Program-made: the position numbers and the translations under genes
Shown here: in pieces, positions 33,528 to 41,900 of the stretch
Numbering within the stretch: position 1 is the stretch's first letter
Layout of the letters: every line of letters begins with the position of its first letter
DNA from: Streptomyces rishiriensis
GTDB taxonomy: Bacteria > Actinomycetota > Actinomycetes > Streptomycetales > Streptomycetaceae
DNA length: 64,000 nt
NCBI RefSeq assembly: GCF_030815485.1
Contig: NZ_JAUSWV010000002.1
Span: 620,001 to 684,000 of the forward strand
Direction: 5' to 3'
Notes under the pieces: generated by a model
The model's input: the letters and a program-made list of their open reading frames with translations, nothing else
The model's database searches: none
What the model was told of the DNA's origin: nothing

Positions 33528-33775
33528 GTCCGGACCCTAACCGGACGGCTGTCCTGCGAGCCACGGCCCCCTCGTCCTCGTCACGGCCCCGGACGACGAC
33601 GTCCGGATCCGTCTGGAGGCCGACCGCTTCCCTCTCGCCATGAGAGCCGCGCGAGCCATGAAAGTCACCGGCGCCGCGGAAGCACCATGGGGCCGAGCAT
33701 GCCGACCCGGTGACGTCGTGCGGGAGCCGTCGCCAAGACCCCGCAGTCGCACCGCTGCTGACGGCGGGTCGCGGC

Positions 33776-35326
33776 TCAGCCGCCGCCGGAGGCCGTGTCG
33801 CCCTTGAGGCGTTCCAGGTCGGAGGGCCGGACCTGGATCACCACGATCGCGATCAGAGCGGCCAGGATCGTGAAGATCGCCGCCATCACGAAGGAGGCCG
33901 AGACGCCGGCGGTGAGCACCTCGTCGGCCCAGGGGTCGGGGAGTTGCCCGGTCTGCCGGAAGCGCAGACGTTCGGCGGGGGTCGCCTGGGCCAGGAAGGC
34001 CGGGACCTGGTTCTCCGCCTCGTTGCGGCTGGCCGTGCCGTACATCGTGACCAGGATGGACAGGCCGAGCGAACCTCCCACCTGCTGGGTGGCGTTGAGC
34101 AGCCCGGAGGCCGCGCCGGTCTCCAGCGGGGACACGTGGGAGAGCGCCATCAGCGTGAGGGACACGAACTCCATGCCCATGCCCAGGCTGAAGACGAGCA
34201 TCGGGCCGAGGACGCTGCCCGCGTACGTGGAGTCGACGTCGGTGAAGGTGAGCCAGGACAGGCCGCCGGCCGCGAGGAGCGCGCCCACCACCATGAAGGG
34301 CTTGGGGCCGTACGTGGGCAGGAACCGCGAGGCGAGGCCGGCGCCGACCGCGATGACCGCGCTGACCGGCAGGAAGGCGAACCCGGCCGCGAGCGGGCTG
34401 AAGCCGAGCACGTTCTGCACGAACAGGGTGAGGAAGAAGAACATGCCGAAGATCGCGGCTGCCAGGCACAGCATGATGCCGTACGTGCCCGCCCTGTTGC
34501 GGTCGGCGAACATGTGCAGCGGTGTGATCGGCTGCCGCGATCGCCGTTCGACCAGGATGAACACCGCGAGGACGACGACGGCCGCGACGAACGAGGCCAC
34601 CGTGAGCGTGTCCCGCCATCCTTCCTGCGCCGCTCTGATGAACCCGTACACCAGCAGCACCATGCCCACGGTCGAGGTCAACGCGCCGGCGATGTCGAAG
34701 TGGCCGGGGTGGCGTTCGGACTCCTTGATGAAGCGGGGCGTGGCGAGGGCGATGAGCAGTCCGATGGGGACGTTGACGAACAGCACCCAGCGCCAGTTCA
34801 GGTACTCGACGAGGATGCCGCCCGCGAGCAGGCCGATGGCGCCGCCGCCCGCCGAGACCGCGGCGAAGACCCCGAACGCCCGGTTGCGCTCGGGCCCTTC
34901 CGGGAACGTCGTGCTGACCAGGGAGAGGGCGGTCGGGGACGCGATGGCGCCGCCGACGCCCTGGAGGGCGCGCGCGGCGAGGAGTTGGGCCTCGTTCTGG
35001 GCGAGTCCGCCGAGCAGGGAGGCCAGGACGAACAGCAGCACCCCGAAGATGAACACCCGCCGTCTGCCGAGGATGTCGCCGACCCGGCCGCCGAGCAGCA
35101 ACAGGCCGCCGAAGGTGAGGGTGTAGGCGTTGACCACCCACGCCAGGCTGGTGGTGGAGAAGTCCAGGGAGCGCTGGATGTCCGGCAGCGCGATGTTCAC
35201 GATGGTGATGTCCAGGACCACCATCAGCTGACACGACGCGATGACCAGCAGGGCCATCAGGTTGCCCCCACCGTCCTGTCGGGTGGTGGTCCGGGGCGCT
35301 GAGGTCGGCTGCGGAAGGCTGCTCAT
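33776..35326 (-). CDS. MFS transporter, DHA2 (EmrB/QacA, 14-TM) family
   Basis: A 516-residue polytopic exporter. VLDITIVNIALPDIQRSL in helix 1 is the DHA2 signature, GGRVGDILGRRRVFI the loop 2-3 motif, and GGILVEYLNWRWVLFVNVPIG the helix 5/6 motif C region. It should pump drugs or metabolites by proton antiport. The ATG at 35326 is used although its ribosome site is weak. No regulator of the TetR or MarR type is next to it; the neighbour upstream is an AraC-family gene on the same strand, which could control it, but a stem-loop separates them. Confidence 0.9.
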   Translation of the reverse strand: MSSLPQPTSAPRTTTRQDGGGNLMALLVIASCQLMVVLDITIVNIALPDIQRSLDFSTTSLAWVVNAYTLTFGGLLLLGGRVGDILGRRRVFIFGVLLFVLASLLGGLAQNEAQLLAARALQGVGGAIASPTALSLVSTTFPEGPERNRAFGVFAAVSAGGGAIGLLAGGILVEYLNWRWVLFVNVPIGLLIALATPRFIKESERHPGHFDIAGALTSTVGMVLLVYGFIRAAQEGWRDTLTVASFVAAVVVLAVFILVERRSRQPITPLHMFADRNRAGTYGIMLCLAAAIFGMFFFLTLFVQNVLGFSPLAAGFAFLPVSAVIAVGAGLASRFLPTYGPKPFMVVGALLAAGGLSWLTFTDVDSTYAGSVLGPMLVFSLGMGMEFVSLTLMALSHVSPLETGAASGLLNATQQVGGSLGLSILVTMYGTASRNEAENQVPAFLAQATPAERLRFRQTGQLPDPWADEVLTAGVSASFVMAAIFTILAALIAIVVIQVRPSDLERLKGDTASGGG

Positions 35327-35485
35327 GGCGTGTCGCCCGCTCGGAAGCGGGCCCTGGGGAGAGTTCGGCGGACGGAGGCGTCCGCCGTCGGGTCCACCGT
35401 TAGACCGTACGCCCGTGGCCCGGCCGTCACCACTCGATCATCCGTGGGCCGTCCGTGAGCGGTGTGCGCGGCCGGACGTGTCCGT

Positions 35486-35520
35486 GCCGTGCCAGGACTC
35501 CCCCGTCGTCCTGGCACGGC
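35486..35520 (-). terminator. 13-bp stem-loop after the AraC gene
   Basis: The arms GCCGTGCCAGGAC (35486-35498) and GTCCTGGCACGGC (35508-35520) are exact complements around a nine-base loop. The hairpin lies between the AraC-family gene and the exporter gene, both on the minus strand. Nothing else is seen in the spacer 35327-35645. Confidence 0.65.
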
Positions 35521-35645
35521 CCCGGGTGTCGCGGCGGTGCGCCGCGGTGGTCACCAGGATGCGGGAGGGGCGGGTGGTGTGTCGTTGGCGCAGGGTCCAC
35601 ACCTGCTTGGCGGAGCGTCCACCGGCGCTGCCGGCGACGGACGTC

Positions 35646-36644
35646 CTACGCCTCGGTCAGCGCCTGTTCGCGCAGTTCGCTGGGCGGGAGGCCGTAGGCG
35701 GTGCGGAACGCCCGGGTGAACTCGGCGGCCCGGGGGTATCCCCAGCGGGCGGCGACAGCGCGGATGGGCAGATCGCGCAGTCGGGGGTCGACGAGGTCAC
35801 GGCGGGCGTTCTCCAGCCGCTGGTCGCGGATGTAGGAGGCCACGGTGAGACCTTCGGCCTGGAAGAGCCGGTAGAGGTAGCTGCGGGAGACGTGGTGTGC
35901 GGCGGCGATCGCGGCGGGGGTCAGGTCCGGGTCGTCCAGGTGCCGGTGGATGAAGGTCTTGACGTGCAGCGTGAGGGTGCGCTCGCGCGTCTCCGGCGGG
36001 AGCCGGAGGTCGGCGTCCACGGTGTGCGCGAAGAGGGCCGTGACCAGGTCCGCGACGACCGTGCCCAGCCGGGGCGCGTCGGAGGGCTGGTACGAGGAGG
36101 TGTCCGCGACCAGTTGGCGGAGAAACTGCGAGAGCAGCGCGCCGATCCCCTCCCGGCCGGACAGGAGGCTGCCGAGCACCTGGTCCGCCCGGCGCCCGGG
36201 TACGGCCACCAGGGCACGCGGCACCTCGACGCCGAGGACGGTGACGGGCTCGGAGCCGGTGAAGACCTCCCACGACCGCGAGGAGGAGTTGATGTGGAAG
36301 TCGTTCATCCGGTAGGCGGCCTGCTGTCTGCCCCAGTCGGCCGCGCCCTCCCCCTTCAGCAGGAGGGAGAGGTGGTACGTCTCCGGGTCGGACTGGCGGA
36401 TGAGTTGCGGCGTGCGACGGAAGACCAGGTGGTCGAAGGTGGCCGGCCACAGCACGACGTCGCCCAGCGCGATCACGCGTTGGCTGCCCCGGTAGTCCGC
36501 GACGCGGTCGCTGCTGAGCCGCATGGGCGCGTGGGTCCGGCCCATGCGCTCCGCCCACGCCTCGAACCGGTCGTTCACCGGCAGGTCCGTGGTGCGGAAG
36601 ACCGACTCGTGCAACACGAGCCCAGTCAACCACACCGGCTTCAC
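35646..36644 (-). CDS. AraC-family transcriptional regulator
   Basis: About 332 residues. The N-terminal domain (about 12-200) is the AraC-binding-like module common in actinobacteria (SVFRTTDLPVNDRFEAWAERM). The C-terminal domain (about 225-325) has two helix-turn-helix units: PAAIAAAHHVSRSYLYRLFQ and the second ending in the family signature (GYPRAAEFTRAFRTAYGLPPSELR). It should sense a small ligand and activate neighbouring genes. The start is uncertain: the GTG at 36644 gives the longest form, and the GTG at 36617 (LHESVF) may be the real one. Possible targets are the exporter gene downstream or its own promoter. Confidence 0.88.
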   Translation of the reverse strand: MKPVWLTGLVLHESVFRTTDLPVNDRFEAWAERMGRTHAPMRLSSDRVADYRGSQRVIALGDVVLWPATFDHLVFRRTPQLIRQSDPETYHLSLLLKGEGAADWGRQQAAYRMNDFHINSSSRSWEVFTGSEPVTVLGVEVPRALVAVPGRRADQVLGSLLSGREGIGALLSQFLRQLVADTSSYQPSDAPRLGTVVADLVTALFAHTVDADLRLPPETRERTLTLHVKTFIHRHLDDPDLTPAAIAAAHHVSRSYLYRLFQAEGLTVASYIRDQRLENARRDLVDPRLRDLPIRAVAARWGYPRAAEFTRAFRTAYGLPPSELREQALTEA

Positions 36645-36666
36645 GGGCCTGTTGGCAGCGCTCGGG

Positions 36667-37314
36667 TCAGGCCAGGTGGGCGGTGTCCACGGTGACGGAG
36701 TCGGCGCCGGACGCGGTGACGGTGATGTAGCCGGGGTCGCCGTTGCGGTCGAGGTAGCACATCGCGTACCCGACGGAGACGGCCGTCCTCCGTTCCGGGT
36801 TCTCGGTGACGGCCTTCCGGCAGCCCTCCGCCGTGGGCGGCTCGGACGAGCCCCAGGAGGCCAGTCTGCCGCTGGTGGACATCAGGAAGCCGCCCTGGAC
36901 GTAGAGGGCGTCCGTGCCGGCGTCCGCGACCACGGGCGGCGTGGAGGTGAAGTCGTAGCCGGTGGGCGCTTTCTCGTTGTCCGACAGTTCCATGACGAAG
37001 CCGCGCACCAGCGCGGTCGAGGGCGAGGACGTCGAGTCGGGCAGGGCGCCCGCGACCACCGCGCCTCCTCCCCCGACGACCGCCACGGCGGTGAGTCCGG
37101 CGATCAGCGGATGGCCGTACGCCAGGCTGAGCAGCGGCCCGATCACCGGGATCGAGAACTTCAACTGGGTGTTCTTCTGCGTGATCCTGGCGCTGCCGCT
37201 CGCGGTCGCCGTCTGCGTCGAGGAGTGGTGGGTGCCGGGCTGGGGCGGCACGAAGGCGTCGTCGCGGGAGTCGTGGTCGCCGAGGTGCGCGCCGCGCGTG
37301 CGGTCGGTGTTCAT
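36667..37314 (-). CDS. Membrane-anchored protein with extracytoplasmic domain, unknown function
   Basis: A 215-residue protein. A hydrophilic Thr/Ser/Gln-rich cytoplasmic N-terminus (about 1-60) leads to one membrane helix (HPLIAGLTAVAVVGGGGAVVAG, about 68-89). A soluble outer domain follows with a Cys pair (about residues 166 and 188) and an IC-YLDRNGDPGYI-like segment near the end. The ATG at 37314 is chosen because it starts the soluble tail; upstream frame is low quality. It lies 22 bases upstream of the AraC gene on the same strand. No family is recognised. Confidence 0.65.
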   Translation of the reverse strand: MNTDRTRGAHLGDHDSRDDAFVPPQPGTHHSSTQTATASGSARITQKNTQLKFSIPVIGPLLSLAYGHPLIAGLTAVAVVGGGGAVVAGALPDSTSSPSTALVRGFVMELSDNEKAPTGYDFTSTPPVVADAGTDALYVQGGFLMSTSGRLASWGSSEPPTAEGCRKAVTENPERRTAVSVGYAMCYLDRNGDPGYITVTASGADSVTVDTAHLA

Positions 37315-37656
37315 GGCTCGGGACGCTAGCGACAGGCAACCCCGGGGTCTTGTTTTGTCGGACATTGCCGCCAAGGGGCCGATTCCAGGCGTTCGATGTG
37401 CCGCATCTGATCGACTCGGCGAAGGCTTCGGACTTGCTACCGGGCGGTCATATTACTGAACCGTAACCTGCCGACCGCTACCCGAGGTAACCCCGGCCTC
37501 GCTACGGTCCTGACAGTTCGTCTAAGAGCGGTGCGGGACAACGGTGGACGACCGGGATCCCGTACCGCTCGGTCGTCACGGTCCGCACCCCACCGGGCCG
37601 TCCGCCACCCGAGCCGCAGACGAAGGCTCGGCCTCCCCCCTCCCCGGAGGTCCGCC

Positions 37657-38982
37657 ATGCCCGCCCCCACCCGCCTGCTGGCCGCAGCCGTCACCGCTGC
37701 CGCCTGCCTCGGCGTCACCGCCGTACCCGCCGACGCGACCCCGCAGTCGGACGCCGTGGTCTCGCGCGGCGTCACCATCCCCACGTTCTACAACCCGCCA
37801 GCCGCCCTTCCGGCGGCCGACGGTGCCCTGATCCGCTCCGAACCGCTCCCGCTGGCGTTGAGCCTGCCGGGCGTCGACGGACCGCTGCCCGGTACGGCGA
37901 CCCGCCTGATGTACAAGTCCACGGACTCCGCCGGCCGTCCCATGGCGGTCACCGGCGCGTACATCGAACCGGCGGCCCGATGGACGGGCAGCGGACCACG
38001 GCCGCTGGTCGTCGTGGCCCCCGGCACGATGGGCCAGGGCGACCAGTGCGCCGCCTCCCTCGGCCTCGAACACCCCCTCCTCGTCAACGGCCAGACGCTG
38101 TCCGTCGGTTACGAGGACCTGGCCATCTACCGTCTCCTCGCCCGGGGCATCGCCGTCGTGGTCACGGACTACACCGGACTGGGCGCGACCGACCGGCTGC
38201 ACACCTACGTCAACCGGGTCGACGAGGCCCACGCCGTCCTGGACGCCGTCCGCGCCGCCCGTTCCCTCGACGGCACGTCGCTGACGGCCGGTTCACGGGT
38301 GGCGCTGTTCGGCTACAGCCAGGGCGGCGGTGCCACGGCCGCCGCCGCCGAACTCCAGCCGTCGTACGCCCCCGACGTCACCCTCGCCGGGACCTACACC
38401 GGCGCGCCGCCCGCCGACCTGGTCGCCGTCACCAAGGCCATCGACGGCGGCGACCTGGCCGGCGCGCTGGGCTGGTCGGTGAACGGGTTCCTGGAGTCCG
38501 ATCCCGCTCTGGTACCGATCGCCGAAGCGCACCTGAACGCGGCCGGCCGCGCCGCGCTCAAGGACCTGTCGACGATGTGCGTGGGCGACGCCCTGCTCTC
38601 GTACAACTCGGCCGACAGCACCGCCTGGACCACGGACGGGCGCTCACTCAGCGACATCGTCCAGTCCGAGCCCGCCCTGAAGGCGTTCCTGGCCGACCAG
38701 CGCATCGGCGCCCTCGAGCCGGCGTCCCCGGTGCGGGTGGCGACCGGCACCGCCGACGACCTGGTACCGCACGCCCAGGCGCGGGCCCTCGCCGTCGCGT
38801 GGTGCGCCAAGGGCGCCGACGTCACCTACAAGCCGGTGGTCCTGCCCGGTCTCGGCCGTTCCCTGATCAACCACTTCGCACCGCTGCTCGTCGACCAGGG
38901 CGACGCGATCTCGTGGCTGACCGACCGGCTCAACGGCAGGCCCGTCACGTCCAACTGCGCCACTCTTCCTCTCCAGCCCTGA
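37657..38982 (+). CDS. Secreted lipase (LIP-family alpha/beta hydrolase)
   Basis: A 441-residue exported enzyme with a Sec signal peptide (MPAPTRLLAAAVTAAACLGV, cleavage near ADA-TPQ at about 29). The mature hydrolase has PLVVVAPGTMGQGDQCA (oxyanion region), the nucleophile elbow GYSQGGG (about residue 220), an Asp in TGTADDLVPHA and a His near the end (INHFAPL). This order matches the secretory lipase (LIP) family. It should hydrolyse acyl esters outside the cell. GGAGG precedes the ATG at 37657. It converges on the ATP-binding protein gene across a stem-loop. Confidence 0.88.
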   Translation: MPAPTRLLAAAVTAAACLGVTAVPADATPQSDAVVSRGVTIPTFYNPPAALPAADGALIRSEPLPLALSLPGVDGPLPGTATRLMYKSTDSAGRPMAVTGAYIEPAARWTGSGPRPLVVVAPGTMGQGDQCAASLGLEHPLLVNGQTLSVGYEDLAIYRLLARGIAVVVTDYTGLGATDRLHTYVNRVDEAHAVLDAVRAARSLDGTSLTAGSRVALFGYSQGGGATAAAAELQPSYAPDVTLAGTYTGAPPADLVAVTKAIDGGDLAGALGWSVNGFLESDPALVPIAEAHLNAAGRAALKDLSTMCVGDALLSYNSADSTAWTTDGRSLSDIVQSEPALKAFLADQRIGALEPASPVRVATGTADDLVPHAQARALAVAWCAKGADVTYKPVVLPGLGRSLINHFAPLLVDQGDAISWLTDRLNGRPVTSNCATLPLQP

Positions 38983-38997
38983 CACGAGTCAGCCGGT

Positions 38998-39034
38998 GGC
39001 GGCCGGTGCGCGCACCCGCGACGTACCGGCCGCC
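38998..39034. terminator. Stem-loop between convergent lipase and ATPase genes
   Basis: GGCGGCCGGT pairs with ACCGGCCGCC around a 17-base loop, 15 bases after the lipase stop and facing the convergent gene that ends at 39115. Confidence 0.6.
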
Positions 39035-39114
39035 GCCGGGTCACGGGCACGAGCAGGATGCTTCCCCGTCGATCGGAGCGTGTCCGCGCCAGTCGCCCGT
39101 GTCCGTCGTCCGCG

Positions 39115-39585
39115 TCAGTCGGAGAGGCCGAGGCGGGCGACGACCCGTTTGCCGACCGGCTCCCGTGCGACGTCGAATTCCTCGGTCACCGCCCTCACGA
39201 TCTCCAGACCGTGCTGTCCCACCCGCGTCGGGTCCGGCGGCCGTGGCTCCGGCAGCACCGGATCGCTGTCCCAGACGACGATCTCCACCGCGGCCCCGGC
39301 GATACGCAGCTGGAGCAGGACCGGTCCGGGCGCGTATCTGAGCGCGTTCGTGACCAGCTCGCTCACCACGAGCTGGGACAGATCCAGGGCCCGGGCCGAC
39401 ACGACCAGGCCGTGCCGTCCCTGCACGCGACGGAGGAACTCGCCCGTGAGCCGACGCGCCCGGGCGATGGAACCGTCCTTGCCGTCCAGCGCCACCGTGG
39501 TCTCGGCAGGGTCTCCGTCAGGGACGGAAGCACCCTGGTCGGGCGGGACAGGTTCCATCCGGACCGCCTTCACTACCCCGTTCAT
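39115..39585 (-). CDS. ATP-binding anti-sigma-type regulatory kinase (HATPase_c)
   Basis: A 156-residue single GHKL ATPase domain like SpoIIAB/RsbW. LVVSELVTNALRYAPGPVLL (about 85-104) is the N box; VEIVVWDSDPVLPEPRPPD is the G1 region and QHGLEIVRAVTEEFDV the G2 region. Such proteins phosphorylate STAS antagonists and/or bind sigma factors, and are very abundant in Streptomyces. The ATG at 39585 is used; an ATG at 39558 with GAAGG upstream is an equally good start. No STAS or sigma gene adjoins it. Confidence 0.88.
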   Translation of the reverse strand: MNGVVKAVRMEPVPPDQGASVPDGDPAETTVALDGKDGSIARARRLTGEFLRRVQGRHGLVVSARALDLSQLVVSELVTNALRYAPGPVLLQLRIAGAAVEIVVWDSDPVLPEPRPPDPTRVGQHGLEIVRAVTEEFDVAREPVGKRVVARLGLSD

Positions 39586-39739
39586 ATCGGCCCGACTACC
39601 CCCGAACCCACCTCCTACGCCCCAGCCGCACCACACACCGGGCCGTCGTGCCCCGATCGGCGGCCATGTCATCCGCGGGCCGCCCGGCCTGCCGGCCGCT
39701 CCGTGCACCGCTCGGGCCGGGCCCGGCGGCCGGCCCGCC

Positions 39740-39930
39740 GCCGGCTGGGCCGATACCGCAAGGGCTACCGAGCCCAGCCGCCGATCGGCCGCTGGACCAC
39801 GGCGTTCCCGCGCCGGAAGCGGCGGTTCCTCGCCGTCCTGTTCCCCCTGTGCGTCCTGACCCACCGGTATGTCGAGGTACCGGGTCAGGCGTGGGGCCGC
39901 GGACCGGCACGCCGCCTCCGACCGGGATCA
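39740..39930 (+). pseudogene. Possible C-terminal remnant of an acyltransferase
   Basis: In a 356-base spacer one frame reads RKRRFLAVLFPLCVLTHRYV then EVPGQAWGR. This is like the last membrane helix and tail of acyltransferase-3 proteins, which typically end T-Y-R-x-V-E-x-P-x-x-x-x-G-R. No start or upstream helices remain. The match is short, so it may be chance. Nothing else is seen in the spacer. Confidence 0.25.
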
Positions 39931-39941
39931 CGCCGAGGCGG

Positions 39942-40778
39942 TCAGCCGATGTGGAAGCTGTCGCCGTACACCTTCCAGTCCAGGGGCGGGTCGAGGTCGA
40001 GGTTGCCGTTGCGCAGGAAGACGCGCTGGGCGGTGTCGACCCGGCTGGTGTCGCTGTGCGCCTCCTCCTGCTTCATGGCCCAGACCCGGGCGTCGAGGAA
40101 GGCGTTCAGATACGTCGTCTCGTCGCCGCCCTGGGCCGGCGGCTTCGCCTTCGCCAGCGCCCGCTTGCGGATGTTGCGGAAGCTCGTGGGGTCGGTTCCG
40201 TCGCCGTGCATCACGATGGCGTCGTAGTAGGCGAACTGGCCGAGGACGCGCAGCCCGTCGGTCTTGCCCTGCCGCACGGCGGGGTTGAAGTAGACGCGGT
40301 CCCGCTCGTCGTTCTGGGCCTGCTGGAAGGCCGTGTCCTGGGCGGCCCTGCGCCAGTCCTTCGGGTAGTTCGGGTCGAGCCCGGAGTGCGAGTCGCTGCC
40401 GTCGACCTCGCGCAGGGCCGGCAGGTACCTGGCGAGGACGTTGCCGGGCCTGCGGTCGCTGTAGAGCTCCACGAGGTCGAGCATGTCGCCGGTTCCGGAG
40501 CAGAAGCCGATGATGCCGGCGGTGTAGCCCCGGCCGTCGCCGATGTCCTCGATGTACTGGTACTGCGCCTTCCAGTCGAGCGAGGAGTTCTCGGCGCTCG
40601 ACACCAGCTTCATGGCGATCTCCTTCTTCGCCGGGTCGTCGAGGCCCTTGGCGGCGGTGGCCGCGCTCGCCCGGTGGGCGTCGAGGAGCGGCGCGGCCGC
40701 CAGGGCGCCGGTGAGGGCGAGGAAGAGGCGGCGGGAGGTGGGAGTGGGGCCGTCGACCGGCCGGGATATGTGCACCAC
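39942..40778 (-). CDS. csn: Secreted chitosanase, glycoside hydrolase family 46
   Basis: A 278-residue exported enzyme. It starts at tandem GTG codons (40778/40775) with CCTGGAG upstream. A Tat-type signal (SRRLFLALTGALAAAP, about 14-29) ends near ASA. The mature part is a near-complete GH46 domain: KEIAMKLVSSAENSSLDW (catalytic Glu), YQYIEDIGDGRGYTAGIIGF (catalytic Asp in the EDIGDGRG region), AQDTAFQQAQNDERDRVYF and SRVDTAQRVFL. It closely follows the well-studied Streptomyces N174 enzyme as I know it. It cleaves chitosan between glucosamine units by inversion. A palindrome 52 bases before the start matches the operator position of streptomycete chitosanase genes. Confidence 0.93.
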   Translation of the reverse strand: MVHISRPVDGPTPTSRRLFLALTGALAAAPLLDAHRASAATAAKGLDDPAKKEIAMKLVSSAENSSLDWKAQYQYIEDIGDGRGYTAGIIGFCSGTGDMLDLVELYSDRRPGNVLARYLPALREVDGSDSHSGLDPNYPKDWRRAAQDTAFQQAQNDERDRVYFNPAVRQGKTDGLRVLGQFAYYDAIVMHGDGTDPTSFRNIRKRALAKAKPPAQGGDETTYLNAFLDARVWAMKQEEAHSDTSRVDTAQRVFLRNGNLDLDPPLDWKVYGDSFHIG

Positions 40779-40830
40779 AGTGGCTCCAGGTGAGGAGTGG
40801 GGGGTGGGGTGACTCTGCACTGCGACTGAC

Positions 40831-40843
40831 AGGAAAGTTTCCT
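40831..40843. promoter_or_regulatory. Palindromic operator upstream of the chitosanase gene
   Basis: AGGAAA-G-TTTCCT is a perfect inverted repeat with one central base. Streptomycete chitosanase genes are controlled by the ROK-family repressor CsnR through a GGAAAGTTTCC-type palindrome, as I recall the literature; no csnR gene lies in this window. Confidence 0.6.
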
Positions 40844-40942
40844 ATCAAGTCGCGGCGACAGAAGTAACCCCATCGGAGCCATGTTCGTACGATCGAACAA
40901 ACGGACCCATCACCGCTGACCCACCGTCAAGAAAGCGGGTGC

Positions 40943-41275
40943 CTACAGCAGTTGGAGCACCTGGGAGACCAGGAACGCGAGCAGACCTACATGGAAGACG
41001 ACCATGCAGATCCACTGCCCCACGGACATGCGCCAGGACGCGGCCTGGAGGATCTCCCACTCGCTCACCGCGAAGGCGGCCAGCACCAGGGCGAGCACCT
41101 CCCACACCACGTTCCACCAGCCCGAAGGAGTCGCCCCGGTCGTGGCGTCCATGGCGGCCGGGACACGGGCGACGCGCCCCAGCAGGAAGAGGCCGATCAG
41201 CAGCCTGTGCCAGCCATGTCGGAGCACGGGCGCGGCGGTCGGCATCCGGGCGGAGAGTGTGGATCTTGTGGACAT
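40943..41275 (-). CDS. Small membrane protein, unknown function
   Basis: A protein of about 110 residues with three hydrophobic segments: HRLLIGLFLLGRVARVPA, WWNVVWEVLALVLAAFAVSE and SVGQWICMVVFHVGLLAFLV. No motif is recognised. The ATG at 41275 is used, but neither it nor neighbouring starts has a clear ribosome site, so the start is uncertain. The strong hydrophobic periodicity favours a real gene over chance. Isolated between the chitosanase gene and another small gene on the same strand. Confidence 0.55.
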   Translation of the reverse strand: MSTRSTLSARMPTAAPVLRHGWHRLLIGLFLLGRVARVPAAMDATTGATPSGWWNVVWEVLALVLAAFAVSEWEILQAASWRMSVGQWICMVVFHVGLLAFLVSQVLQLL

Positions 41276-41474
41276 TCGCACATTTGATCACCCTCCCCGC
41301 CTGGAAGCCATCGTTCCGTTCACCCCCGCCCGGCGCGATCCGCCGCCCTCCCGCCCTGCGGAATCAAGCACCTCCAGCGGCTGAACCAGATCCGCCGGGC
41401 GGTTCCGGCTCTCCGGACCGGCCAGTACTGACGGACCCCACCTGAAGTAGCGCCGCTACGGGAGCAGTGCTGGT

Positions 41475-41747
41475 TCAGGGGGCGCCCGGCGCGTCGCCCC
41501 GCCAGTCGAAACGGCGGTCGTCGCCGACACGTCGTCCGTACAGGGCGCGGCCGCCGAGTCCGTAACGGCCTATCTCGGTGATGAGCGCCACCTCGCGCAG
41601 CTCGTGGGGGGACCGGTCCGTGACGTCCAGGAGCAGCCCGTCCAGCGGGCCGCCCACGAGTTGCACGTACACGCGCTCCGGGCGGGGTCCCGCGTCGTCG
41701 TGATCGGCGCCGTAGACCCGGCCCCGCAAGAACTCAACCTCGTCCAT
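41475..41747 (-). CDS. Conserved-looking small hypothetical protein
   Basis: A 90-residue soluble protein beginning MDEVEFLRGRVYGADHDDAG. It has a repeated strand pattern (RVYVQLVGGPLDGLLLDVT, ALITEIGRYGLGGRALYG) and an Asp/Arg-rich tail, resembling short conserved actinobacterial hypotheticals. The start is chosen at the ATG at 41747; an upstream GTG would add eight residues. Divergent from the membrane endonuclease-like gene. Function unknown. Confidence 0.6.
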   Translation of the reverse strand: MDEVEFLRGRVYGADHDDAGPRPERVYVQLVGGPLDGLLLDVTDRSPHELREVALITEIGRYGLGGRALYGRRVGDDRRFDWRGDAPGAP

Positions 41748-41900
41748 GACCAGCAGCTTGTCACCCACCACTGACAACGGCCCGTTGAGCACTCTTCGGC
41801 CAAGGCCGTGGCGGAAAAGTGGCATCCGGGCGCGATCCCCGACCCGGCCGGGTATCCACCTCCTACGCATCGTTGTGTATGGGGTGGGGGGCCGGCCCTG

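Noticed and set aside
33710..35302. 530-codon plus-strand open frame opposite the DHA2 exporter
   Set aside because: His/Gln/Arg/Glu-rich shadow sequence; the minus strand encodes a complete 14-helix transporter.
37441..37500. GTAACC copies upstream of the lipase gene considered as an operator
   Set aside because: They are two short direct copies with irregular spacing and do not form a palindrome; similar 6-mers are expected by chance.
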